From assembly GCF_014230465.1 (NCBI RefSeq), contig NZ_JAAXCY010000001.1, positions 248,001 to 312,000 of the forward strand: 64,000 bases of DNA, read 5' to 3'. The stretch is from Pseudomonas cremoris (GTDB taxonomy: Bacteria; Pseudomonadota; Gammaproteobacteria; Pseudomonadales; Pseudomonadaceae). The position numbers were made by a program, and so were the translations under genes. Below are positions 15,526 to 22,728 of this stretch, piece by piece; the stretch's first letter is position 1, and each line of letters begins with the position of its first letter. The notes below the pieces were generated by a model. The model did no database searches. It had not been told where the DNA came from and saw nothing but the letters and a program-made list of their open reading frames with translations.

Positions 15526-17154
15526 ATGACTGTAACGACTTCTCCGCTGCCCGGTCCCCTGTGGACCGTACTGAGCGACGCTGCCCAGCACTACCCCGAC
15601 AATGACGCGTTGATTGCCGACGACGGCCGACTCACTTATAGCCAGCTGCTCGATCAGGTAAATATCACCGCTCGCGCCATGCTCGGGTTGGGCCTGCAAC
15701 TTGGCGAGCACATCGGCGTACTGATGGGCAACTCCGTTCAATGGGCGGTGATTTGGTATGCCGCGGCCTCGCTCGGACTGGTTTGCGTGCCGTTCAACAC
15801 ACGTTTTCGTAGCGACGAGCTCAGTTACGGCCTGGCTCATGAAGACGTGCGGGCATTGTTCTGCGTGGATAGGTTCCTCAATAAAATCGATTTTGTCGGC
15901 ATGCTCGAAGCAGTCGAACCGGCGATCAACACAGAGCTGCCAGGTACCCACCTGCCGCTGTTGGAGCATCTGGTGGTGTTCGGCCAACACGTACCGACGG
16001 CGGGCCTCGGCGCAGCGGCCTTCCTCGAAATGGGCAACCACATCCCACCTGCTGAGTTGGCCGCTGCGCGCGCGCACGTCGTGCCGGACGATACGCTGTT
16101 GATCCAGTTCACCTCGGGCACCACCGCCTTTCCAAAAGGCGTGATGCTCAGCCACGCCTCAATGCTGGGCATCGCCAAATGCGTGGCCGTGCGCATGGGG
16201 GCCGGCCCGCAAGACCGCTACTTCAGCCCACGGCCGTTCTACCATGTGGCTGGCAGCACCATGTCGCTGCTGGTTGCGCTGGTTCACGGCGCCGCCCTGA
16301 TTACATCCGCGACCTTCGATCCGGCTCAGGCATTGGCGATCATGGAGCGTGAACAGTGCACCCTGACGTCGGGCAACGACACGATGTTTCTGATGATGCT
16401 GGCCGAGCCTGGATTCAGCGGCCAACGATTGTCCCTGCGCGGCGGTTGGGCGGCTGCCAGCCCACAGATACTTCACGACGTTGTCGAGAAGATGGGGGCG
16501 AAGGACATTTGCAATGCCTACGGTCTTTCGGAGGCTTCGCCGAACTTGGTCTTTTCTGACTACCGTGAGCCATTGGCACTGCGCCTGAACGGCTCCATGA
16601 CCACACACCAAGGCCTGGAGATTAGCGTTCTTGACCCGGACAGCGGCCAGCCAGTGCCCGCCGGCACACCCGGTGAAATCTGCGCCCGCGGCTGGAGCCT
16701 GATGAAGGGTTACTACAAGCTGCCCGAACAAACCGCCGCCGCGCTACGTGATGGCTGGCTGCACACCGGAGACCTCGGGACATTGTCCGCAGACGGCCGC
16801 CTGCAGTTTATTGGTCGACTCAAGGACATGTTTCGCGTGGGCGGTGAAAACGTTGCGCCGCTGGAAGTTGAACAAGTGCTGCTCAAACACCCCGCTATCG
16901 AGTTGGCACAGGTGATTGGCGTGCCCGACCCACGTTTGGGCGAGGTGCCTGCTGCCTTTGTCACCCTCAAGCACGGAAGCCTGGCCAGCAGCGAAGAGTT
17001 GATCGCGTTCTGCAAGGCTCGCTGCGCCAACTTCAAGGTGCCTCGCTACCTACAGGTGGTCGAGGACTTCGAAAGCATCGGCATGACCGGATCCAGCAAA
17101 ATCCAAAAAAACCGCCTGCGCGACTACGCAATTGCACAGCTTGGTTTGGGTTGA
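15526..17154 (+). CDS. AMP-forming acyl-CoA ligase
   Basis: The 542-residue protein belongs to the ANL superfamily and should activate an acid to its CoA thioester through an acyl-AMP. The phosphate loop is T-S-G-T-T-A-F-P-K-G, the hinge is G-R-L-K-D-M-F-R-V-G-G-E-N, and the C-terminal lysine lies in S-S-K-I-Q-K-N-R. Length and domain order match medium-chain or aryl acid ligases. GAGGAA 6 nt upstream supports ATG 15526. Its substrate might be the acid made by the aldehyde dehydrogenase. Chain length cannot be told from the sequence. Confidence 0.9.
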   Translation: MTVTTSPLPGPLWTVLSDAAQHYPDNDALIADDGRLTYSQLLDQVNITARAMLGLGLQLGEHIGVLMGNSVQWAVIWYAAASLGLVCVPFNTRFRSDELSYGLAHEDVRALFCVDRFLNKIDFVGMLEAVEPAINTELPGTHLPLLEHLVVFGQHVPTAGLGAAAFLEMGNHIPPAELAAARAHVVPDDTLLIQFTSGTTAFPKGVMLSHASMLGIAKCVAVRMGAGPQDRYFSPRPFYHVAGSTMSLLVALVHGAALITSATFDPAQALAIMEREQCTLTSGNDTMFLMMLAEPGFSGQRLSLRGGWAAASPQILHDVVEKMGAKDICNAYGLSEASPNLVFSDYREPLALRLNGSMTTHQGLEISVLDPDSGQPVPAGTPGEICARGWSLMKGYYKLPEQTAAALRDGWLHTGDLGTLSADGRLQFIGRLKDMFRVGGENVAPLEVEQVLLKHPAIELAQVIGVPDPRLGEVPAAFVTLKHGSLASSEELIAFCKARCANFKVPRYLQVVEDFESIGMTGSSKIQKNRLRDYAIAQLGLG

Positions 17155-17210
17155 ACACCGCGCCCAGAACACCACCAACAACAACAAGTAAAAGACGGGG
17201 AACGCGCATC

Positions 17211-18806
17211 ATGCGGGAGTTCGACTACATCGTGGTGGGCGCAGGTTCGGCAGGCTGCGCCGTCACCTGCCGCTTGATCCAAGCTGGACACAGCGTGCTG
17301 CTACTCGAAGCCGGGGCCAAGGATAACCACCCGTTTATCCACATCCCGGCCACGTTCTTCAAGGTGCATGGCACCCACCGCACCTGGCGCTATGAGACGG
17401 TCAGCCAGAGCTACGTCAACGGCCGGCAGATGTACATACCGCAAGGGCGCACATTGGGCGGTGGCAGTTCGGTCAACGGCATGATCTATATCCGTGGCCA
17501 GGCCGAGGACTACGAAGAGTGGAAAAAGGCAGGCTGCACGCAGTGGGGTTGGGACGATGTGCTGCCCGTGTTCAAGCGCAGTGAATGCAACCGTCGATTA
17601 AACACTGCACTGCACGGCAACGATGGGCCTTTGGTCGTCAGCGACAACACCCATTGCCACCCACTGAGCAAGGCATTCGTTGACTCCGCAGTCGCCTACG
17701 GTTTGCCGTTTACAGATGACTTCAACGGCCCCACGCAGGCCGGTGCGGGTTACTACCAGACCACCACGCGCAACGGTCGTCGCGGGAGCAGCGCTGCCAC
17801 TTACCTCAAGGCGGTATTACCCAGCCCACTGTTGCAGGTCCTCACCCATGCGGGGGTGGAACAGTTATTGATCGAGTCGGGTCGTGCTGTCGGGGTGCGG
17901 GCTAGCCTTCATAAGCAGCCCGCCGCAGAGTTCCGCTGCCGAGGCGAAGTCATTCTTGCAGCCGGCGCCGTGGCGACTCCGAAGCTGCTGATGCTGTCGG
18001 GGATTGGCCCGGCTGATGAACTGAGGCAGCACGGTATCGGCGTGGTTGTCGACGCATCGCAGGTCGGCAAGAACTTCCAGGACCACCTGACTTCGTCGGT
18101 TTATGGCCGTACCCGCGCGCCCATCAGCTTGCTAGGCCAAGACAAGGGCATCTCAGCGATAGGCCATGGCCTGAAGTATCTGTATGGCCGAAAAGGCTTG
18201 CTGTCTTCCAACGTCATCGAGTCAGGTGCGTTCTTCGACAGCACAGGCGCGGGCGGTCGCCCGGATATCCAGATTCACATGACACCGACGCTGGTGGGAG
18301 ACGTCGACCGCCCGCCACCCGAGGGGCATGGCATTAGCATCAACCCTTGCGCACTGCGGCCAAAATCACGAGGAACGGCTCGGCTTCGCAGCAACAACCC
18401 GCGCGACCCATTGTGGCTGGATGCGGGCTTTCTGAGCCATCCAGAAGACTTGGCGACGATGATTCGAGGGGTGCGTATTTCCCTCGAAATTCTGCGTAGC
18501 GGGCCGTTGGCCGAATTGATCGAAAGCCCGATTCTTCTTCCCAACCGCCGGGAATATTCGGACCAGGCGCTGGCGGACCACATTCGCAGGGTATGCAAGA
18601 CCGTGTTCCATCCTTCGGGAACTTGCCGGATGGGTTCGGATGAGCATTCGGTGGTGGATCAGCAACTCAAGGTACGCGGTGTCGAGGGCCTGCGTATCGC
18701 CGATGCGTCGATCATGCCGAGCCTGATCAGCGGCAACACCAATGCACCCTGCATCATGATTGGCGAACGTTGCACCGACTTCATTCTGCAGGGGGCAACG
18801 GTCTGA
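17211..18806 (+). CDS. GMC-family FAD oxidoreductase (choline/alcohol dehydrogenase-like)
   Basis: The 531-residue flavoprotein has the N-terminal dinucleotide fold V-V-G-A-G-S-A-G-C, the GMC signature in G-R-T-L-G-G-G-S-S-V-N-G-M, and the C-terminal catalytic histidine in F-H-P-S-G-T-C-R-M-G followed by N-T-N-A-P. Members oxidise alcohols to aldehydes and are often over-annotated as choline dehydrogenase. I choose ATG 17211; the longer open frame from a TTG at 17151 adds a Thr/Pro-rich segment with no family match. It is the last gene of the operon. It suggests that a hydroxyl group is oxidised in this pathway or that an amino-alcohol is among the substrates. Confidence 0.9.
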   Translation: MREFDYIVVGAGSAGCAVTCRLIQAGHSVLLLEAGAKDNHPFIHIPATFFKVHGTHRTWRYETVSQSYVNGRQMYIPQGRTLGGGSSVNGMIYIRGQAEDYEEWKKAGCTQWGWDDVLPVFKRSECNRRLNTALHGNDGPLVVSDNTHCHPLSKAFVDSAVAYGLPFTDDFNGPTQAGAGYYQTTTRNGRRGSSAATYLKAVLPSPLLQVLTHAGVEQLLIESGRAVGVRASLHKQPAAEFRCRGEVILAAGAVATPKLLMLSGIGPADELRQHGIGVVVDASQVGKNFQDHLTSSVYGRTRAPISLLGQDKGISAIGHGLKYLYGRKGLLSSNVIESGAFFDSTGAGGRPDIQIHMTPTLVGDVDRPPPEGHGISINPCALRPKSRGTARLRSNNPRDPLWLDAGFLSHPEDLATMIRGVRISLEILRSGPLAELIESPILLPNRREYSDQALADHIRRVCKTVFHPSGTCRMGSDEHSVVDQQLKVRGVEGLRIADASIMPSLISGNTNAPCIMIGERCTDFILQGATV

Positions 18807-18872
18807 ATCGCGCTTGTAGTTGATCAGGTGATCGGCACCGGCGTATCCAACATCCGCATACAACGCCTGCTC

Positions 18873-19265
18873 TCAAGCATGCTGATATCGGTACTCCTGG
18901 GTAACCCCTTCATAGCCATAGGCACTGGCTCGGCAGTCGATGATGTGCACATTGGAGTGCGGATGCAGGTTGCCTATCAACTCGGCTAATAGCACGTAGG
19001 CCTCACGATGGAAGCGCGCTTTTTGCGCTTTGGTGTTGGTCTCATCGGTGACGGTCACTTCCAGGCGGAATGCATTACGTCCATGTTCGACCAGCGAGCG
19101 GTTATGAATGAACCACTGCTCATGAGGCACAAAATCGAGTATCAGCAAGGTCTGTTCCGGACGCTTTTCAAGCACCTCACACGTCAGCGCGGTGAGCTGC
19201 GGGACGAGTTGGCGGACAAGCTCGGGATTGCGTTCGCCGGAGATTTTCAGGGTGATGCCTGGCAT
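18873..19265 (-). CDS. Tautomerase-superfamily protein (4-OT/MIF-like)
   Basis: The 130-residue protein starts Met-Pro-Gly, so Met removal would expose the N-terminal proline used as base in 4-oxalocrotonate tautomerase and its relatives. About 130 residues fits the double beta-alpha-beta subunits rather than the ~62-residue 4-OT. Basic and aromatic residues (F-H-R-E-A-Y, E-Y-R-Y) fill the C-terminal half. It is divergent from the LysR regulator at 19373 across 107 bp containing an 8-bp inverted repeat. It may belong to the catabolic island on its left or form its own LysR-controlled unit. The family is fairly sure; the reaction is unknown. Confidence 0.75.
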   Translation of the reverse strand: MPGITLKISGERNPELVRQLVPQLTALTCEVLEKRPEQTLLILDFVPHEQWFIHNRSLVEHGRNAFRLEVTVTDETNTKAQKARFHREAYVLLAELIGNLHPHSNVHIIDCRASAYGYEGVTQEYRYQHA

Positions 19266-19344
19266 GGGGAGTTCCTCGTATGGATAGGGTGAGGCGCCAG
19301 AGTAAGAAAAGTATTAAATTCTGAAAAGCAGGAAGATATAATGG

Positions 19345-19373
19345 TATCTATCGGAAAAAACGCAGGATAGATA
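19345..19373. promoter_or_regulatory. 8-bp inverted repeat at the LysR start, probable autoregulatory site
   Basis: TATCTATC (19345-19352) and GATAGATA (19366-19373) form a perfect inverted repeat with a 13-nt spacer. It lies in the divergent tautomerase/LysR region and runs into the LysR ATG at 19373. The dyad is LysR-like in size and placing. Confidence 0.55.
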
Positions 19374-20236
19374 TGCGCCCTTTTGATCTCGAGCAACTGC
19401 GCTCCTTCGTCACGATCCTGCAGTGCGGCAGCCTTTCAGCGGCCGCGCCCAAGCTGCTCCGCTCGCAGTCAGCACTCAGTGAACAACTTCGCAAGCTGGA
19501 AACATTTACCGGCGTCACACTGCTGGAGCGCGGAAAAAAAGGCGTGAGTCCAACACCCGCCGGAGAGCGGTTGTTGGCACATGCACTTGAATTGCTCGCG
19601 CTGAGTGATTGTGTGCTGGAGGACATGCGCGGTGTGACCCTGACCGGGGAACTGCGCCTGGCCATCACCGACTATTTTTTACCGAGCGCCATCGCGGGTA
19701 TGTTGAAGGGGTTGCGCACGCGCTATCCGCAGCTTCGGTTGCATGTTTCGGTGCGCAAAAGCCTGCAAATCGAAAATGGCTCCAACAGCGGCGAATTCGA
19801 TATCGGCCTGTCGATGCGCATCCTTGACGGGCGCAGCCTTCCCGAAGGCATCCCTGTGCGACGAGAGGCCCTGCGGTGGGTAGCACTCAGTGGGTTTGAC
19901 GCGCAGCGCGAGCCCCTGGCGCCGCTGCCGTTGGTGGTGCTTCCCCAGGATTGCAGTTTGCAGCGATTCACCATCGATCTACTGGATGCGCGTGGGGTAC
20001 CGTATGTCATTGCACATTCAGCGTCGGGTGTCGGGGGCCTGCAATCGGCGCTGATGGCGGGTCTGGGAGTGGCATGCCTGAACAGCTCAGCGGTGCCTGC
20101 TGGAGCCGAAGTCTACCGGTCGACTCAATCGCTTCCGGCGCTGCCCGATGTTGAGTTCAGCCTGTTACCGCCGCGCCCTGGTGAGGCCCCGCTGGTCAGC
20201 GCGGTTCGAGAGATGTTGGTCACGCACTTCTCTTAG
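19373..20236 (+). CDS. LysR-family transcriptional regulator
   Basis: The 287-residue protein has an N-terminal helix-turn-helix in L-S-A-A-A-P-K-L-L-R-S-Q-S-A-L-S-E-Q-L-R-K-L-E (about residues 20-45) and a C-terminal periplasmic-binding-like effector domain from about residue 90. It is divergent from the tautomerase gene, its likely target, and an 8-bp inverted repeat abuts its start codon. A GC-rich hairpin follows its stop. The effector is unknown, and it is not clear whether it also controls the long operon that ends at 18806. Confidence 0.9.
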   Translation: MRPFDLEQLRSFVTILQCGSLSAAAPKLLRSQSALSEQLRKLETFTGVTLLERGKKGVSPTPAGERLLAHALELLALSDCVLEDMRGVTLTGELRLAITDYFLPSAIAGMLKGLRTRYPQLRLHVSVRKSLQIENGSNSGEFDIGLSMRILDGRSLPEGIPVRREALRWVALSGFDAQREPLAPLPLVVLPQDCSLQRFTIDLLDARGVPYVIAHSASGVGGLQSALMAGLGVACLNSSAVPAGAEVYRSTQSLPALPDVEFSLLPPRPGEAPLVSAVREMLVTHFS

Positions 20237-20247
20237 GGACTCTGCCC

Positions 20248-20267
20248 CCGCCGGGATCTCCCGGCGG
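20248..20267. terminator. GC-rich hairpin downstream of LysR
   Basis: CCGCCGGGA-TC-TCCCGGCGG, a 9-bp inverted repeat with a 2-nt centre, begins 12 bp past the LysR stop. It has no T run, so it may slow or end transcription only with help. Confidence 0.5.
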
Positions 20268-20302
20268 CTGCCCTGAGACTAGGTTCTTGCCTGAGCGGGT
20301 GG

Positions 20303-20337
20303 CATGCCGCTGTTTTCCAGTGGTTCACAGCGGCATG
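20303..20337. repeat. 10-bp inverted repeat of unknown role
   Basis: CATGCCGCTG (20303-20312) and CAGCGGCATG (20328-20337) are perfect inverted repeats around a 15-nt loop. It lies between the LysR terminator and direct repeat copy 1, where a terminator, a protein site or the end of a lost element are all possible. Confidence 0.5.
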
Positions 20338-20376
20338 GCGAATGGAGCAAATACAGGTGGCAGCGCCGGGCTTGGG

Positions 20377-20435
20377 CTCTAAATCGCAGGATCAGAAACG
20401 GCTTCATGCCTGTCACGCTATACGCTTTCATCACC
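20377..20435. repeat. 59-bp direct repeat, copy 1 (downstream side of parA)
   Basis: This matches 21482-21540 at 52 of 59 positions by eye with no gaps; both copies begin CTCTAAATCG and share the core TTCATGCCTGTCACGCT. Copy 2 is the leader of the parA gene. Copy 1 has the same orientation 1.1 kb away, past the parA stop. Confidence 0.75.
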
Positions 20436-20695
20436 GCAGCCAAATCCACCTGCAAATTGAAAACTACGGATTGGCGGCGGTCTATGCGGCACTGACATTT
20501 CTGGCGAGGCTGCTGATTCTGACGCTAACCCTCACGCTCCTTGCGCCGCCTGCTAACGCATGGCACCCGCATGACACCCGCATGACAGACGATGACCTTG
20601 CAGAACGATTGGAATATTGTTCATACGCCGCACGGTGTGTCCTTCAATAAACGCGAACTCCCCTAAATGCAACGGACAGGAGGCCTTATCGCCCA

Positions 20696-21472
20696 TCACT
20701 GCCGGTGTTTTTCCATTGACAGTGTGAGTGCTTGCCAGTTGGCAGTGGGGAGCCGATACTCCAGCCGGTGGGCAGGTACACCTTCGGTGGCAGCGCGACG
20801 AAAACTCACCGCAGCAGGAATTGTTGTATGGACCATCTGAATTTTCGGGTGATCAGAGAAGGTCTCGGTCAACGTCTGATAGATCAGGTTTGCATCATTG
20901 GTTGCATCCAGCTTGTTGATCACGATGTTCAACATGTGGGTCACCGCACCCAATGCAGCCAACGGTTCAAGGTCCCGATAGAGCTGGAGCATCCCTCGCT
21001 GAAACTCCCGAGCGGTCAGCATATCGGGCGTAATTGGAGAAACCGCCATTTGAGAACCCAGCAAGGCCATCTCTAGGACGATGGAGCGAGCACCCTGGGT
21101 GTCGATCAGAATCAGATCAAAGTCCTGCGCGAAGGCTGGCATCAAATTCTTGAGACGCAGGCGACCGTCAGCAGCGTGCAGTAACAAATTGCTCAGCAAA
21201 TTGAACGGATCATTCGATTTGATCAGCGACAGATTGGGAATACAGGTCTGAGAAATGATCTGATCAGGTCGAGTCTCATTGCTCGTGATCAACTGATAGG
21301 TGCCGCCAGGTGCCTCGTGCGACAGGTTGTAAAACGAGGACAGCGAAGGCTGATTATCAAGATCGATGAGCAGGGTTCGAACACCTGCATCGGCGCAGAA
21401 CGCGCCCAGATGGGCGCCAACCGTGGTTTTACCCGGCCCGCCTTTGGTTGAAACGACTGCAGCGACTTTCAT
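20696..21472 (-). CDS. ParA/Soj-type partition ATPase (orphan)
   Basis: The 258-residue protein has the deviant Walker A motif S-T-K-G-G-P-G-K-T-T at residues 8-17, followed by the L-L-I-D-L-D-N-Q-P A' motif and I-L-I-D-T-Q-G. These mark the ParA/MinD ATPases that place DNA or protein cargo. No ParB partner or partition site is visible. Orphan Soj genes beside tRNA genes are typical of integrative and conjugative elements of Pseudomonas such as the PAPI-1 group. Here it stands 122 bp from tRNA-Asn, in the same direction, with a 59-bp repeat on each side. ATG 21472 has AGAGG upstream. A chromosomal, non-mobile ParA is the alternative. Confidence 0.88.
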   Translation of the reverse strand: MKVAAVVSTKGGPGKTTVGAHLGAFCADAGVRTLLIDLDNQPSLSSFYNLSHEAPGGTYQLITSNETRPDQIISQTCIPNLSLIKSNDPFNLLSNLLLHAADGRLRLKNLMPAFAQDFDLILIDTQGARSIVLEMALLGSQMAVSPITPDMLTAREFQRGMLQLYRDLEPLAALGAVTHMLNIVINKLDATNDANLIYQTLTETFSDHPKIQMVHTTIPAAVSFRRAATEGVPAHRLEYRLPTANWQALTLSMEKHRQ

Positions 21473-21481
21473 GGGGCTTAC

Positions 21482-21540
21482 CTCTAAATCGTAGGATTAG
21501 AGACGTCTTCATGCCTGTCACGCTGTGCGCTTTGATCACC
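21482..21540. repeat. 59-bp direct repeat, copy 2 (parA leader)
   Basis: It begins 9 bp upstream of the parA start codon and should contain its ribosome site and probably its promoter. See copy 1 at 20377-20435; the seven differences are single substitutions. Confidence 0.75.
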
Positions 21541-21557
21541 CCGGAGAATTCCAAGGC

Positions 21558-21587
21558 AAAAAAAAGCCTGCATCTCTGCAGGCTTTT
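21558..21587 (-). terminator. Rho-independent terminator of tRNA-Asn
   Basis: AAAGCCTGCA / TGCAGGCTTT form a 10-bp stem with a TCTC loop, with a run of eight T on the minus strand. It begins about 8 bp past the tRNA 3' end. Confidence 0.88.
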
Positions 21588-21594
21588 CTCTATC

Positions 21595-21670
21595 TGGCTC
21601 CACGACCTGGACTCGAACCAGGGACCCAATGATTAACAGTCATTTGCTCTACCAACTGAGCTATCGCGGA
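21595..21670 (-). tRNA. tRNA-Asn (anticodon GTT)
   Basis: The 76-nt minus-strand sequence begins TCCGCGATAGCTCAGTTGGT and ends with an encoded CCA. The acceptor stem (TCCGCGA with TCGTGGA), D arm, anticodon arm (AATGACT-GTT-AATCATT) and T arm (CTGG-TTCGAGT-CCAG) all fold. The anticodon arm is repeated exactly at 83-102. Its promoter overlaps the end of the upstream LysR gene. Confidence 0.97.
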
Positions 21671-21679
21671 ATGCGCCGT

Positions 21680-21707
21680 ATGTTACTGATTAAAAAGGGG
21701 AAGTCAA
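21680..21707 (-). promoter_or_regulatory. Probable sigma-70 promoter of tRNA-Asn
   Basis: Minus strand: -35 TTGACT (21707-21702), a 16-nt spacer, and -10 TAACAT (21685-21680), 9 bp before the mature 5' end. The -35 box overlaps the stop codon of the LysR gene at 21704. Confidence 0.6.
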
Positions 21708-22627
21708 GCTTTCTCTGGTGATTCGGTCGATTGAACCGGATGGCCGGTTGAAAGCTGTTGTTCCTTGGCCAACTCCAACCAGGCGAGCGCGGCCGGTGGC
21801 AGGTGGGCGCTGGCGCGCCAGGCCAGGGCGATGTGCCAGTCGGTGTGGGGTTCGTCGAGGGGGATCAGGGCGATGCCGTTGTGTTGATGCTTGTGCGCCA
21901 GCATGCGTGGAAGGAAGGCCACGCCCAAGCCGGCGGCCACCAGGTCGACGATGAAGTCGATCTGCCCACTGCGGGCGGTCACCCGTGGCGTGACGCCTTT
22001 GCGTTCGCACGCGGCGAGGATTTTGGCGTTGAGGGCAAAGCCGGCTTCGAACAGGATGAACGGCGAGTCCGCAAGGTCGGTGAAGTCGATGCGCTTACGC
22101 TGGGCCAGGGGGTGGTCCATGGGCAGCACAGCTATCAGCGGTTCGTTGCGCACGGGCTGGAAGTCGAACGCTTCGTCTGTCGGCAACAACAGGGCCGCCA
22201 GGTCGATCTCCCCTGCTTCCAGGCATTCGCGCAGTTTTTTGCTGCCGTATTCGGTGAGTTCGATGTCGATGTGCGGGTAGCGGCTGCGGTAAGTGGCGAA
22301 CATGGTCGCAAACAACACGCCGCAGCCTACCGGCGGCAGGCCGATGCGCAGCTGGCCGCGCTTGAGGCCGCGCAGGTCGTTGATTTCGGCCACCAGGTCG
22401 TTGCGTTCTGCGAGCATCACCAGGCCACGGCGGTAGGCGATTTCTCCGGCGGCGGTGAGTTCGTTGCGATGGCCGAGGCGATTAAGCAACGGCATGCCCA
22501 ACTCGTCTTCCAGGGTCTTGACTGCCTTGCTCACGGTGGATTGGGTCAGGGACACCACTTCGGCGGCCTGGGAGAAACCACCCTGGCGCACCACTTCGAC
22601 AAAGGCCTGCACGGTTCTCAGGTTCAT
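21704..22627 (-). CDS. LysR-family regulator, probable controller of lldD
   Basis: The 307-residue protein has the helix-turn-helix [21 protein letters not shown] (about 17-37) and an effector domain with the usual C-P-like G-V-L-F-A-T-M segment. It is divergent from the L-lactate dehydrogenase gene with a perfect 8-bp dyad between them, which points to lactate-type control of that gene. The Pseudomonas aeruginosa lldPDE operon uses a GntR regulator, so a LysR at this position is different. The last codons overlap the tRNA-Asn promoter. Confidence 0.9.
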   Translation of the reverse strand: MNLRTVQAFVEVVRQGGFSQAAEVVSLTQSTVSKAVKTLEDELGMPLLNRLGHRNELTAAGEIAYRRGLVMLAERNDLVAEINDLRGLKRGQLRIGLPPVGCGVLFATMFATYRSRYPHIDIELTEYGSKKLRECLEAGEIDLAALLLPTDEAFDFQPVRNEPLIAVLPMDHPLAQRKRIDFTDLADSPFILFEAGFALNAKILAACERKGVTPRVTARSGQIDFIVDLVAAGLGVAFLPRMLAHKHQHNGIALIPLDEPHTDWHIALAWRASAHLPPAALAWLELAKEQQLSTGHPVQSTESPEKA

Positions 22628-22655
22628 CGGTATTCCTTTCGCGACTGGCTACTAG

Positions 22656-22676
22656 TGATAAAAGTTGTTTTTATCA
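22656..22676. promoter_or_regulatory. LysR-type dyad between the regulator and lldD
   Basis: TGATAAAA-GTTGT-TTTTATCA is a perfect 8-bp inverted repeat with a 5-nt centre in the 101-bp divergent region. It contains an A/T-rich LysR-type motif and lies 53 bp before the ATG at 22729. Confidence 0.65.
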
Positions 22677-22728
22677 TGACAGATGTTTGCCTATCCTTAA
22701 CCTACCTTGCCCTGTGGAGCCACTGTTC

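Larger units (their letters stand above)
20237..20695. other. 459-bp intergenic region with hairpins and a repeat
   Basis: No convincing gene lies here. From left to right it holds the hairpin at 20248-20267, the inverted repeat at 20303-20337, and direct repeat copy 1 (20377-20435). A 102-codon open frame on the plus strand (20342-20650) runs through the repeat and is judged non-coding. Confidence 0.6.

Noticed and set aside
20342..20650. 102-codon plus-strand open frame with a hydrophobic stretch after the LysR gene
   Set aside because: It runs through the 59-bp repeat and next to a dyad, has no good ribosome site, and has no family match.
103..21626. A single genomic island bounded by the two tRNA-Asn 20-mers
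   Set aside because: The 20-mers are inverted relative to each other, so they are not the direct repeats left by integrase insertion. Lactate and heat-shock genes nearby look like core chromosome.
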